Both the position numbers and the translations under genes were made by a program. A DNA stretch of 64,000 nucleotides from VXRD01 sp965242535 (GTDB taxonomy: Bacteria > Latescibacterota > UBA2968): assembly GCA_965242535.1 (NCBI GenBank), contig OZ251458.1:2790001-2854000 (forward strand), in the 5' to 3' direction. Each line of letters begins with the position of its first letter. The first letter of the stretch is position 1. Positions 52,336-61,620 of the stretch are shown in pieces. Below the pieces are notes generated by a model. It saw only the letters and a program-made list of their open reading frames with translations. It made no database searches and was not told where the DNA came from.

Positions 52336-53220
52336 TTACCCTACCACCGCCTGCATCGTAGCCCCCATTTCCGCGGGGCTTTCGCAGACGTGGATGCCCG
52401 CATCTCGGAGGGCCGCCATTTTATCGGACGCAGAGCCTTGCCCGCCCGAGATGATCGCGCCTGCGTGTCCCATGCGCCTGCCGGGGGGCGCGGTTTGGCC
52501 CGCGATAAAACTGACCACGGGCTTGTCGAAATGGGCTTTGACGTACGCGGCGGCTTCCTCTTCCGCAGTGCCTCCGATTTCTCCGATCACGATCACCGCG
52601 TCCGTATCCGTGTCGTCTCGAAAGAGCATGAGGCAGTCCGTGAAGGTCGTGCCGATGATCGGATCCCCGCCAATGCCCACGCAGGACGATTGCCCAAACC
52701 CGGCATCGGTGAGTTGCGAGACCGCCTCGTACGTGAGCGTGCCGCTACGCGAAATCACGCCGATGCGCCCTTCGCGGTGAATCGCGCCGGGCATAATGCC
52801 GATTTTGCACTTGCCCGGGGAAATCAGCCCCGGACAATTCGGGCCGATCAAGCGCGTGGATTTATCCGCCAAGTAGTGTTTGACCTCGAGCATGTCCAAA
52901 ACCGGGATGTGCTCGGAAATGCACACGACCAAAGGCAGGCCCGCATCGGCGGCTTCCATAATGGTGTCCGCAGCAAAGGGCGCGGGAACAAAATTGGCCG
53001 ATGCCGTGGCACCGGTTTGTGCCATCGCTTCGGAGACCGTGTCAAACACCGGCACTCCATCCGCGCTTTCGCCGCCCTTGCCCGCATTGACCACGCCGAC
53101 GACCTGAGTGCCGTATGCCACCATTTGTTGCAAGTGAAACCGCGCCTCGCCCCCCATTGCCCTGCTGCTGGAAAACGTCTGGACGATCACGCGGGTGTCG
53201 CTGTCGATGAGAATGCTCAT
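52336..53220 (-). CDS. sucD: succinate-CoA ligase subunit alpha
   Basis: A 294-residue alpha subunit; GAGGAA precedes the ATG. It has an N-terminal CoA-binding Rossmann fold (GTQVVGVVNAGKGGESADGV, LIGPNCPGLISPGKCKIGIM) and the C-terminal ligase part with the phosphorylated histidine in MGHAGAIISGGQGSA. With SucC it interconverts succinyl-CoA and succinate with ADP/ATP in the TCA cycle. sucC, normally just upstream, is absent; the gene upstream is the DUF5131-TcmP fusion. sucC must lie elsewhere if the enzyme functions. Confidence 0.94.
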   Translation of the reverse strand: MSILIDSDTRVIVQTFSSSRAMGGEARFHLQQMVAYGTQVVGVVNAGKGGESADGVPVFDTVSEAMAQTGATASANFVPAPFAADTIMEAADAGLPLVVCISEHIPVLDMLEVKHYLADKSTRLIGPNCPGLISPGKCKIGIMPGAIHREGRIGVISRSGTLTYEAVSQLTDAGFGQSSCVGIGGDPIIGTTFTDCLMLFRDDTDTDAVIVIGEIGGTAEEEAAAYVKAHFDKPVVSFIAGQTAPPGRRMGHAGAIISGGQGSASDKMAALRDAGIHVCESPAEMGATMQAVVG

Positions 53221-53312
53221 AAGGTGTTCCTCATAAGGTTAAAGGTGATGTGTGAAACACAACCAAACTGTGGTGAACTGTCGATAAAAGCAACGCGGTG
53301 CCGCGCTTGCCG

Positions 53313-54989
53313 TTATTGTACGCGCCTCGCGCCCTGTTTCAATACATCATTCGCTATCTTCGCGCCCGTCTTATTGGGGCCAGCAAAAATGAGGTAATAG
53401 AGCGGGCGACCGTTGGGGCTTTGAATTTCTCTTGCAACGGAAACACAGGGAAAAACACCCTTGAGCCGTTGGCGATACCACTTCACGAGAACATCGCCCG
53501 ATTCTTGTATTTTGGTGATGTTCTCTCCAAACAACTCCTGTTCAGGTTTGTAGAGCAAATCGTACCATTCACTGGTTCCGAAGTACTGGTCGAGCTTGTT
53601 GCGTTCTTTAGGCGTGAATCGTCCACTTCTCTTGAGCAAACGCTGGATAGCCATGCCCACGGGAAAATTTATGAAAATCTCGATGGCCTTGGTCTTGCCT
53701 ATTTCGGCGATGGTTTCCCATGGTACTTGCATGCCAAAGGGATCGAGGAAGATCACACCGCGCCACTTTTCTCCCTGTATCTTCTTTAGCAGTTCGCGCA
53801 GATAATCATTGCAGTCCTCCTTGCGGAGGTGAATCCGTCTCGTTGAACCCTTGTATTCATCCTTCAAATCTTTGAGTTGCTTTAGACGCTGTCTATCAAT
53901 TTCAATGAACACGTAATCCGTAAAGGGCTTTTCCAACTCAAGCGCGACACGCGGAGACCCGCTAATGTACTCGGCTTCATCCGCATCTTGCCTACCATGA
54001 TTGGAGACTTCAAGTAATAATTTCTGACCGGGATCGTCCGTTTGTTGATGGCGAATTTTAAGCGTTCCAGGTCCTGCAAAGGCGTCGATGTAGAAGTACC
54101 CTTTGAGCCACCGTTTCTGATTACTGAGAATGGTTGTATAGGCATGGAGATATTTGTGGAGACACTCCAGTTTCTCTTTCGCCCAAGGGCCAACGTCGGG
54201 CAGGTCGTTTCTATCGTCTGTCGGCACGCCTGCCACTTGTAACGGCACGCCGAGTTGCTGTTCGGATTCCACTTGTGGATATTCCAGCCATTGGCGTCCG
54301 TCGAGCGCGTTGCCGCCCGCTTTGGAGGTGCGCCCGCCCCATTGCTTGAAGAAGAAGGCCACGCGCTGGGCCTGGCACTGGTCGCGCAAGGATCGCGGCC
54401 ATTCTCTTTGCATCGGACGCGCGCCAGGTCCGCTTTCGCCCCCGGCGATGACCCAGTGAATGCCTTCCAAATTCACCGCGCCGAGAGGGCCGATCAACGG
54501 CTCGAATGAGACGAAGCGCACAGAGGCGTTGGTTTGCTTCAAATGCCGCAAGCGCGTCATGGCCGCGGCGTTTTCAATCGAGACGCCGAGCCAGATATGC
54601 GGAGGGGCCAGTTGACCTGAGTAGTGCTGATGGACAAAATCGCGCATCGTCGAACTGCGCTTGGTGAGCACTTGATAGGTATGCCAGTCCGCGCGTTCCA
54701 TCGTGTCGAATACGCGGGCGATGTATTCGGTGGGAATGTCTTTGTGAAAGAGATCGCTCATCGAATTGACGAAGATGAGTTGTCGTTGCCGCCAGCGCAA
54801 CGGTTGCTCGAGACGCTCGGGCCGTAGGGTGAGATCAAAGCCGCTTTCAAAAGGATGGCCCTTGACGCCGCGAAAACGCTCGGAGAGGCGTTCGGCATAA
54901 CAATGGTCACATCCCGCGCTCACCTTTGTGCAACCGGTGACCGGGTTCCAAGTGCTGTTGGTCCATTCAATGGTGCTTTTGCGAGACAT
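53313..54989 (-). CDS. fusion of a DUF5131 (phage Gp37/Gp68-like, three-Cys motif) protein and its TcmP partner
   Basis: A 558-residue protein starting MSRKSTIEWTNSTWNPVTGC; GGGAGC precedes the ATG. Residues ~1-235 are the Gp37/Gp68-like domain with the three-Cys motif C20-x6-C27-x2-C30 (GCTKVSAGCDHCYAERL), then FVNSMSDLFHKDIP and VIAGGESGPGARPM; the cysteines are spaced like a radical-SAM-type site. Residues ~245-558 match the three-Cys-motif partner TcmP: an N-terminal LECLHKYLHAYTTIL, then YIDAFAGPGTLKI, FIEIDRQRLKQL and VIFLDPFGMQVPW, a methyltransferase-like order of motifs. These two are usually adjacent separate genes. Here they form one uninterrupted frame. The joint function is unknown. 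Confidence 0.85.
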   Translation of the reverse strand: MSRKSTIEWTNSTWNPVTGCTKVSAGCDHCYAERLSERFRGVKGHPFESGFDLTLRPERLEQPLRWRQRQLIFVNSMSDLFHKDIPTEYIARVFDTMERADWHTYQVLTKRSSTMRDFVHQHYSGQLAPPHIWLGVSIENAAAMTRLRHLKQTNASVRFVSFEPLIGPLGAVNLEGIHWVIAGGESGPGARPMQREWPRSLRDQCQAQRVAFFFKQWGGRTSKAGGNALDGRQWLEYPQVESEQQLGVPLQVAGVPTDDRNDLPDVGPWAKEKLECLHKYLHAYTTILSNQKRWLKGYFYIDAFAGPGTLKIRHQQTDDPGQKLLLEVSNHGRQDADEAEYISGSPRVALELEKPFTDYVFIEIDRQRLKQLKDLKDEYKGSTRRIHLRKEDCNDYLRELLKKIQGEKWRGVIFLDPFGMQVPWETIAEIGKTKAIEIFINFPVGMAIQRLLKRSGRFTPKERNKLDQYFGTSEWYDLLYKPEQELFGENITKIQESGDVLVKWYRQRLKGVFPCVSVAREIQSPNGRPLYYLIFAGPNKTGAKIANDVLKQGARRVQ

Positions 54990-55250
54990 AAAAGCTCCCG
55001 TGCCCATTCTGTCTGTTAAGTTCGCAACGAATACCTAAACATAAGTATAGTATATTTCGCCCAAAAGTCAAGGCATGTACTGAACGCTGAATGGATAGCC
55101 TCTTTCTCCTTCCTCGTCCCACACCTTCCTCACCCCCGCATAACCCCATACATACGCGCATGAGCACCGCAAACCAAACGGCATCGCTGTGGGGAATCTG
55201 CCACTGACCGACCAGTCAACAAAGCGGTTTTCCTTTTTTTATTTTTAGCA

Positions 55251-55256
55251 TATAAT
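55251..55256 (+). promoter_or_regulatory. possible -10 element before the methyltransferase operon
   Basis: TATAAT lies in an AT-rich stretch 130 bases before the chosen start; no matching -35 is clear. Nearby GACCGACCAGTCAAC and GTACCGGTCAACTGAC share GGTCAACTG/CAGTCAAC-like half-sites that could be an operator. The rest of 54990-55385 shows nothing further. Confidence 0.3.
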
Positions 55257-55385
55257 TGGGCGGTACCGGTCAACTGACACGGCTTTTTGAACAAGGCCGT
55301 AATGGAAACCTGGTAACACATGCGGACTTTGCTGAATGAGGGCATCAGCACCTGCTATGGACCTCATAACTATTGGGAGGTCGTT

Positions 55386-56504
55386 ATGAACCGCCCCAAA
55401 ACAAAATTTCAGGGCATTCAGGGTTCGACCGAGTTTCAGACAGGTAAGGACAGTTGCTCGGCAACAAAGAATGAGGCCATGCTAAATAAAGATAACCTGA
55501 ATAACAGTACGTCAGCCCAACCCTTGAATACAGGCATCCTTGGTAGAAACATTCAAGGGCGCGCATTGAAAACAGTTTCTCTTTTTACCGGATGCGGGGG
55601 TTCCGATAAAGGGCTGATCGATGCAGGTTGCGAGATTTTGATGGCAAACGATATTCTGGCCTATGCCAAAGAGGTCTATGAAGCCAATCTCCCCGAGACC
55701 GATTTCAAGACCGATAGCATTGACCAAATCAAAGCCTTTCCGTCGGCGGATGTTTTGGCGGGATGCTATCCTTGCCAAGGCTATTGTCAAGGCGGAGCGC
55801 GCGATGCCGGGCGCAAAATCAATAGACTTTACCGCGAATTTGATCGCGCTCTGAGAAAGATCCGTCCGAAAGTTTTTATCGTAGAAAACGTACCTGGCAT
55901 GGCGAGGAGTAACAATCGACATTTTTTGACTGCACAACTCGTCCGTTTCCGTTTCGCTGGATACCGCGTCAACTGGGACTTCATCAATGCCGCGCAGTAC
56001 GGTCTGGCACAAGAAAGGCAACGGATTTTTATCGTCGGCATTCGCTCAGATTTCGGCATAAAATACGAGTTTCCAAAACCCACACACGGCCCGGGATTGC
56101 AACCGGTGAAGACACAGCGAGATTTCTTGGGAGACTTGGAGGAAGAGTGGCCTGAAGGCGAATTTTGCGATCAGGATTTTCATTGGTACTATCTCTCTCG
56201 TGACCGCTACCGCGGCTGGGATGAACCAAGCAAAACAATACTCGCAAACGCACGCCACATGCCGTTGCACCCCATGAGTCCGCCGCTAAAAAAAATAGGC
56301 AAAGATAAATGGATTTTCCAAGGAGACTCCCAAAAAGCCCGCAGGCTTTCGTACAAAGAAGCAGCAGCTCTGCAAGATCTCGGCGGTTGGACGTTTCCAG
56401 ATACGACGGGATTGATGAATAAATACAAGGTTGTTGGCAATGCCGTGCCGCCGATGATCTTCCGACAGATTTTTGAAGCCCTACCGGGAGAGGTGTTCTC
56501 ATGA
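55386..56504 (+). CDS. DNA (cytosine-5-)-methyltransferase
   Basis: About 372 residues. The ATG at 55386 follows GGGAGGTC; an earlier in-frame ATG (55320) has no site. Motif I is SLFTGCGGSDKGLIDAGCEI, motif IV has the catalytic cysteine in AGCYPCQGYCQGG, motif VI is IVENVPGM, motif VIII is QERQRIFIVGI-like, and the C-terminal motif X region is NKYKVVGNAVPPMIF. The target sequence is not predictable. The stop overlaps the ATG of the ParB-like gene by four bases. The gene and the two that follow are more AT-rich than their surroundings, a sign of transfer. Confidence 0.92.
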   Translation: MNRPKTKFQGIQGSTEFQTGKDSCSATKNEAMLNKDNLNNSTSAQPLNTGILGRNIQGRALKTVSLFTGCGGSDKGLIDAGCEILMANDILAYAKEVYEANLPETDFKTDSIDQIKAFPSADVLAGCYPCQGYCQGGARDAGRKINRLYREFDRALRKIRPKVFIVENVPGMARSNNRHFLTAQLVRFRFAGYRVNWDFINAAQYGLAQERQRIFIVGIRSDFGIKYEFPKPTHGPGLQPVKTQRDFLGDLEEEWPEGEFCDQDFHWYYLSRDRYRGWDEPSKTILANARHMPLHPMSPPLKKIGKDKWIFQGDSQKARRLSYKEAAALQDLGGWTFPDTTGLMNKYKVVGNAVPPMIFRQIFEALPGEVFS

Positions 56505-57571
56505 ACTTTAAGACACTCAATATTGACCAGATCGAATTTGACGAGAAAAACCCGCGTCTGCCGCCTACGGTAAGTAAAAAAGAAAGCGACATTATCAAGT
56601 ATTTGGCGACAAAAACCGGTATTGCGGACTTGATGATCTCAATCGGGGAGAATGATTTTTTTTCGGGCGAAGCCATCGTTGTAATGCCTGCTAAAAACGG
56701 CAAATACACAGTCTTGGAAGGCAATCGCAGACTGGCAGCATTGAAACTGTTGCAAGACCCAGGATTGGCAGGAGACCGCCGTAGCATTACAAGAGCTTCA
56801 GAAGAAGCCGAATACAAGCCAACCGACATTCCAGCGTATATCGTCAACTCAAGGGATGATGCTCTGCAATATCTTGGATTTCGACATATTTCTGGGGTCC
56901 AACGCTGGGATCCTTTGGCAAAGGCGAGATACTTAAAATTGTTGTTCGAGAAAGCATCGGGTGAACCGAAAGAACGCTGTATTGAGATTGCCCGTGAAAT
57001 CGGTAGCAAAAGTAATGCTGTCCAAAGAAATCTGGATGCTTTAGCAGCGTATGAAGCCATTGATAAACGGGACTTTTTTGATATTGACGGTTTGGACGAA
57101 GAAAGTTTTCAGTTTGGCGTGTTCTACACAGCGATTGGGAACACGGAAATCGCGTCATTTGTTGGCACCAGGGAGGAAGACGGTAGTTCAACATATCCCA
57201 TTGCCGATCCAAAATCCTTAGACAAAAAACATCTTAAAGAACTCACGGAGTGGATGTTCAAAAAAGATAGTCAGGGTTCCACAATCCTTGGCGAGTCTCG
57301 AAACATTCCCAAATTGAGTGCGATAATAGAAAATCCAGATGCCCTGGAAAAGCTCCGGCAAGGTGTGTCATTGGAGAGTGCTTTTAGTGCTACAAAAGAT
57401 AATAAAAAAGAGTTTTTACAAGCTATAGTCAACGCTATTGAACATCTTAAGCAAGCAAACTCTAATCTGCACTCCGTATCGCCTGATGATCATGATGTGG
57501 TGGAGCGCGTCCGAGAAGCAAATAAAGCACTTAGTATAGCAATCAACTACTTAGAGGTGGATTCACAATGA
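56501..57571 (+). CDS. ParB/Srx-like DNA-binding or nuclease-regulatory protein in the methyltransferase operon
   Basis: A 356-residue protein whose first ~110 residues resemble the ParB N-terminal domain: an early LNIDQIEFDEKNPRLPP and the diagnostic VLEGNRRLAALKLLQDPG. The middle has IAREIGSKSNAVQRNLDALA, compatible with a helix-turn-helix. The C-terminal ~150 residues are helical (EFLQAIVNAIEHLKQANSNL) without a recognised domain. ParB-type folds bind CTP or ATP and clamp on DNA, so it might mark or recognise DNA for its neighbours. It overlaps the methyltransferase upstream and the nuclease-like gene downstream by four bases each, so all three are coupled. Confidence 0.8.
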   Translation: MNFKTLNIDQIEFDEKNPRLPPTVSKKESDIIKYLATKTGIADLMISIGENDFFSGEAIVVMPAKNGKYTVLEGNRRLAALKLLQDPGLAGDRRSITRASEEAEYKPTDIPAYIVNSRDDALQYLGFRHISGVQRWDPLAKARYLKLLFEKASGEPKERCIEIAREIGSKSNAVQRNLDALAAYEAIDKRDFFDIDGLDEESFQFGVFYTAIGNTEIASFVGTREEDGSSTYPIADPKSLDKKHLKELTEWMFKKDSQGSTILGESRNIPKLSAIIENPDALEKLRQGVSLESAFSATKDNKKEFLQAIVNAIEHLKQANSNLHSVSPDDHDVVERVREANKALSIAINYLEVDSQ

Positions 57572-58527
57572 TTGATTTTCCTTGGAGTCAAGAGATAGTT
57601 GACGATGTCGTTGATTTAGCCGACTGCATTGAGTTGATCGTCGCATTGGATGGCGACTACGACGGTCGTTTCACACGCGCAGATTTTATACAAGCAGTTC
57701 AAAGTGAGATTCTTTTTGAGGATGAGTTTTTACAAGGCGAGCAAGTTGATGATCTTAATGCAAAGTTTGAAGAGGCGAAGGCTCTTATCAAAAACCGCGC
57801 ATTCTGGTTGGGGAAAACTTATCCCTTCAGGCAAGACGATGACGAAGTGCAGTTTGCACCTCAAACGTCCAAGAAACACTATTTGTCGTATCTGTTCTTG
57901 CTGACCTGTTCATGTCACAATCGGATGATTCCCGTCTTGCGGCATAATTTGAGGGTGGAGTTTGAAAATCTCTGCAAAGAGGCGATGCAGGCGTTATTTC
58001 CCGATTGGGCAGAGGTTTTTCTGTTTAGTCAAAACAGCGAGGATAGAAAAAATCTTGGGTGGTCCGCACGCGAGGCCATTCCGGCCTTGGCTCGAAAATT
58101 AAACGCCCAAGAGTATCAAGAGGAAATAGAGAAACTGCCCGACACGCAACGCGAATTTGGTATTGATTTGATTGCCATTTGTTCTTTTGACGACGAATTG
58201 GAGTACCCATTTTTCGCCTTTGCTCAATGCACAGTGGCAAAAGAGTGGTGGAACAAAAAACACGAAGCCCAAAGTCGTCATGCCTTATCGGGGTTCGTGC
58301 GGTTAGATACAGATCATACAAATTTTTTGTTGATTCCTCATTTCCCGCGCATCAAGCTCACAGAGTGGCGGGAAGATCGGTCACGTACCGTCAACTGCAT
58401 CCTATGTGACCGATATAGAATATGTCGGTTGCTGGAGAAATCCAAGCCGTTGATATGCCGAAAACTACCGAGTGGTATGCATGAGATTTTCCAAAAGATT
58501 CAAAAACATCTGCCAGAGTACCATTGA
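57568..58527 (+). CDS. putative PD-(D/E)XK-like restriction nuclease, third gene of the methyltransferase operon
   Basis: A 319-residue protein. After a helical N-terminal half, REFGIDLIAICSFDDELEYP and FFAFAQCTVAKEWWNKK resemble a degenerate PD-(D/E)XK core of the form G-x-D-x-(I/V)-A followed by (A/G)-Q-C-x-x-x-K (D200, Q220, K225). The usual central K immediately after Q-C is T here. The C-terminal part has NCILCDRYRICRLL and an HEIFQKIQKHL helix. I infer that it is the endonuclease of the operon: the methyltransferase protects, this protein cuts. No other function is suggested by sequence. It ends just before the convergent type I restriction genes. Confidence 0.6.
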   Translation: MIDFPWSQEIVDDVVDLADCIELIVALDGDYDGRFTRADFIQAVQSEILFEDEFLQGEQVDDLNAKFEEAKALIKNRAFWLGKTYPFRQDDDEVQFAPQTSKKHYLSYLFLLTCSCHNRMIPVLRHNLRVEFENLCKEAMQALFPDWAEVFLFSQNSEDRKNLGWSAREAIPALARKLNAQEYQEEIEKLPDTQREFGIDLIAICSFDDELEYPFFAFAQCTVAKEWWNKKHEAQSRHALSGFVRLDTDHTNFLLIPHFPRIKLTEWREDRSRTVNCILCDRYRICRLLEKSKPLICRKLPSGMHEIFQKIQKHLPEYH

Positions 58528-58550
58528 CTGATCAACTTCCCACTCGGCTT

Positions 58551-61013
58551 TTAGCCTATCCCCTCCCCCCACACCCTTCCCACCGCATCGCGTATCTTCT
58601 CCTCGAATCGCTCGATCAATTCCCGGTTGCCATCCACCAACGCTTGTTCCGCCTCTATCTCTGCAACGATGGCTTGCTGGATAGCCAGCGGCGGAATGGC
58701 TATGGGCGTTTCCCTTAATTTTCTGAAGTGTCGCTTGTAACCGTCCGGAATGATTGGATAGCTCAACAAAAAAAAATAGAGAAACTTCGGTTCCAGTTGC
58801 TTGTTAACGGTAAGGATTTTAATTCCATCTGCGCCTTGGGCAAATTTATCATCTGTAAATTTGACTGCACAGGTGTGATCTCCAAAGATCACCATGCCGC
58901 TGGAACCATCAATTAAGTATTTTTCATCGTTCGTCCAACCAGCGACGGGGTTTTGAGATTGATCTATAACCGGATACCTTCCGTCAGTGCTAAAATCCCT
59001 AGCCCGAATTTTGGCAGGTGGTGTTACAGTTTTAATAACTTTGCCAATCTCCACCATCGACCACTTGGGATCAATCGCGATATGCGGCCGGTAGTTTTCC
59101 ACTACCGCGCGCGCGCCATCAATGACGCGCTGATAGCCCTCAATTTCCGCTACGATTTCTCGCTGAACTTCAAGGGGTGGCAAGGGGATTTCGATGTTGC
59201 CAAGTTCTTTCAGCCGCAGGGAAGGATAGGCTTGGTCGGGCGTAATCACCCGAGCGTCTAGCTGGCACAACAAGTAATAGACGTACTTGGGCAAGCCCTT
59301 TTGCTCATCGCAGATAATACAGGCCAGATGGCTCGACACATACGCCGCCTCGCTGATTAGGACACGATGGTTTAGAAAAGTCGAAGCTCCGCTCTTTGGA
59401 AAAAGAATTGTCCCCGGTGGCAAGAGCCGCAAGCGCAGTTCGTCAACAGCTTTTTGATTTACTTTGTCCGCAGTGCCAAAGAAATTAGCCGAGCGGTGAA
59501 CTGCCCCGACATCCGAGGTGCGAATAAATGGGAATTTGCCGTTCTCGAAATACTCTGCACCTTGTGGGGCGGAATTGCCCGCAACGATTTTGGCAATCTC
59601 GTCAAGCGGTACGTAGGGAAACTCCGAAGTGCGTTTGCGATTTTCCCGATACCTTTCCCCGCTCAGATTGTATTCCCCGCCTTCTGCGATTCGATCTTTT
59701 TTTACGACTAGTCCTTGCTTTGCCGTGTATTGCACGCCTCGTTCTGCCACTTGGGGCGCGTCTGCTGATTCGCCTGTCCGCAGGTAGTGCAAGTATTCGG
59801 CGAGTTCGGCTTGCACTTGCGGCAGGTCGTTCTCGGCGATGGGGCGGCGTTGCGCGCCTAGGTCAAAGCCATCGTTTGCCACCTTGAAAAAGGCGATGCG
59901 GTCGGTCTTTTTTGCGAGGGATTTGTCCAGGATCAGAATGGACGTCTTGACGCCGGAATAGGGTTGGAACACGCCTGCCGGCAGCGAGACGACGGCGATG
60001 AGAGAGTCCTCGATGAGCATCTTTCGCAACTGTTTGTGGGCGTTCTGGCTCTGAAAAATGACCCCCTCGGGAATGATGATCCCCGCGCGTCCCGTCGGCG
60101 TGAGATGCTCGGCGATGTAATCCACAAACAGCACCTCGCTGCGCTTGGACTTGACCGAGAAGCGATGGTGCGGACGGATACCTCCCTTCGGCGACATAAA
60201 CGGCGGATTGGCGAGAATCACATCGGCGCGATCCGCCCAACGCTCCTCACTCGTCAGCGTGTCGTATTCGCGAATCTGCGGCGCGACAAACCCGTGCAAA
60301 TACAGGTTCACCAGCGACAGGCGCACCATATCCGGCGAAATGTCGTAGCCGCGGAAGTTGACCGCCAGCCGCCCCTTGTCGTCCAGCGAGAGGGTGCTTT
60401 GCCCGCGGTCATCGGCGTTCGCCGCGAGAATGTGCTTGTAGGACGAGATCAGAAACCCCGCCGTGCCACAGGCCGGATCGAGCACGGTCTCGTCCTTCTT
60501 TGGATCGAGAAGGGCGACCATGAAATCGATGATGTGACGCGGCGTGCGGAACTGCCCGGCATCGCCTTGCGAACCGAGCACCGAGAGCAAGTACTCAAAC
60601 GCATCGCCGAGGCGCTCGGAGTGATCGTATTCAAACTCGTCGATCACCTTGAGAAACGCGCGCAGGGTCTCCGGGTCTCGATACGGCAAGAAGGCGTTGT
60701 TGAAAATGTTGCGAAACAACTGGGGAATGCCGGGGTTCTCGGGCATTTTCGCAATGGCGTTCATGTAGCGTTCGATCATCTCGTAACCGCCGAGGCCACC
60801 GCGCATCAACTTCGCCCAGCCATAAGGGGCGAACGCGCCTGCGAAAAACCCGCGCTGCCCGCCCAACGCCTCGCTCTGCGCGTCCATGTCGTCCATGAAC
60901 TTGTAGATCAGCGCGATGGTAATTTGCTCCACCTGACTTTTGGGATCGGGCACCTTGCCGACCAAAATGTCGCGCGCCGTATCGATCCGGCGTTTCGTCT
61001 CCGCGTCCAGCAT
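58551..61013 (-). CDS. type I restriction-modification: fused HsdM methyltransferase and HsdS specificity subunit
   Basis: An 820-residue protein from the ATG at 61013 (AAAGGAAA upstream; the frame continues upstream into repeat DNA). Residues ~1-150 are the HsdM N-terminal helical domain, ~150-430 the N6-adenine methyltransferase (DPACGTAGFLISSYKHIL at 179, catalytic NPPF at 269-272). From ~465 onward there are two target-recognition domains of HsdS type, separated by the conserved helix EIPLPPLEVQREIVAEIEGY and closed by its repeat AIPPLAIQQAIVAEIEAEQA. M and S are normally separate genes; the fusion fixes the stoichiometry at 1:1. hsdR lies upstream on the same strand with ~800 bp of repeat DNA between. 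Confidence 0.9.
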   Translation of the reverse strand: MLDAETKRRIDTARDILVGKVPDPKSQVEQITIALIYKFMDDMDAQSEALGGQRGFFAGAFAPYGWAKLMRGGLGGYEMIERYMNAIAKMPENPGIPQLFRNIFNNAFLPYRDPETLRAFLKVIDEFEYDHSERLGDAFEYLLSVLGSQGDAGQFRTPRHIIDFMVALLDPKKDETVLDPACGTAGFLISSYKHILAANADDRGQSTLSLDDKGRLAVNFRGYDISPDMVRLSLVNLYLHGFVAPQIREYDTLTSEERWADRADVILANPPFMSPKGGIRPHHRFSVKSKRSEVLFVDYIAEHLTPTGRAGIIIPEGVIFQSQNAHKQLRKMLIEDSLIAVVSLPAGVFQPYSGVKTSILILDKSLAKKTDRIAFFKVANDGFDLGAQRRPIAENDLPQVQAELAEYLHYLRTGESADAPQVAERGVQYTAKQGLVVKKDRIAEGGEYNLSGERYRENRKRTSEFPYVPLDEIAKIVAGNSAPQGAEYFENGKFPFIRTSDVGAVHRSANFFGTADKVNQKAVDELRLRLLPPGTILFPKSGASTFLNHRVLISEAAYVSSHLACIICDEQKGLPKYVYYLLCQLDARVITPDQAYPSLRLKELGNIEIPLPPLEVQREIVAEIEGYQRVIDGARAVVENYRPHIAIDPKWSMVEIGKVIKTVTPPAKIRARDFSTDGRYPVIDQSQNPVAGWTNDEKYLIDGSSGMVIFGDHTCAVKFTDDKFAQGADGIKILTVNKQLEPKFLYFFLLSYPIIPDGYKRHFRKLRETPIAIPPLAIQQAIVAEIEAEQALVDGNRELIERFEEKIRDAVGRVWGEGIG

Positions 61014-61065
61014 GGGATTTCCTTTTCGAGCCGCAAAAACACAATCGGATAGCCACAAAAAGCAC

Positions 61066-61467
61066 AAAATTAAATGATACCAAATTTTGAGACGCACAAC
61101 TCAGCACTGACGTTACTCGCTTTTCTAACACGTTTGGTCCGAAAGCATCGTTTGTTGCCTTCGATGCCTTCGGCGACCTACTTTTTTTCAACAGCAAAAA
61201 AAAGTAGGCAAAAAATGCCGCTCTCATGCGCCGAGGGGCTAGGCACAGCGCAAATCGCTTTTGTAATCGCACGACATGAGTCAGCCTGCAAGGGGGGTTG
61301 CAAAATGGATGTGGGTTGCGAAACGGACTTGCGCGCTGTGCCTGATGGCTTTCGTTGATGGGCTTTTGAGAGGGCACGGTTGGCGATGGCTTATTTGATG
61401 TAAGGCACCCCGTCCATCAAGCTCTTGAAAAATTGAATTTCCGAATTATTTGCTTTACAGAGTAATA
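61066..61467 (-). mobile_element. copy 4 of the ~400-bp structured element
   Basis: Reverse-orientation copy between hsdM-hsdS and hsdR. Stem 2 is CCTACTTTTTTT / AAAAAAAGTAGG (61178-61208). In stem 1 the outer pair is G-C (AGGCACAGCGC with GCGCTGTGCCT), where copy 1 has A-T at the same place, another compensating pair. One end has ATTAAATGATACCAAATTTT (shared with copy 1), the other CCGAATTATTTGCTTTACAG (shared with copy 2). No hairpin-type outer end is visible. Confidence 0.68.
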
Positions 61468-61620
61468 GGCTTTTTACCTTTTTGTGTTCTCGTGCGGCGT
61501 ACTTCCAACTTCTGTTTTGGATAGCCACAAAAAGCACAGAAGGCACAGAAGTGGTTTTGAACCTTTTTGTGTTGTGAACTGGCTGTCGCCAGTTGTACCC
61601 CGCTCGTGCCTTTTGTGGCT

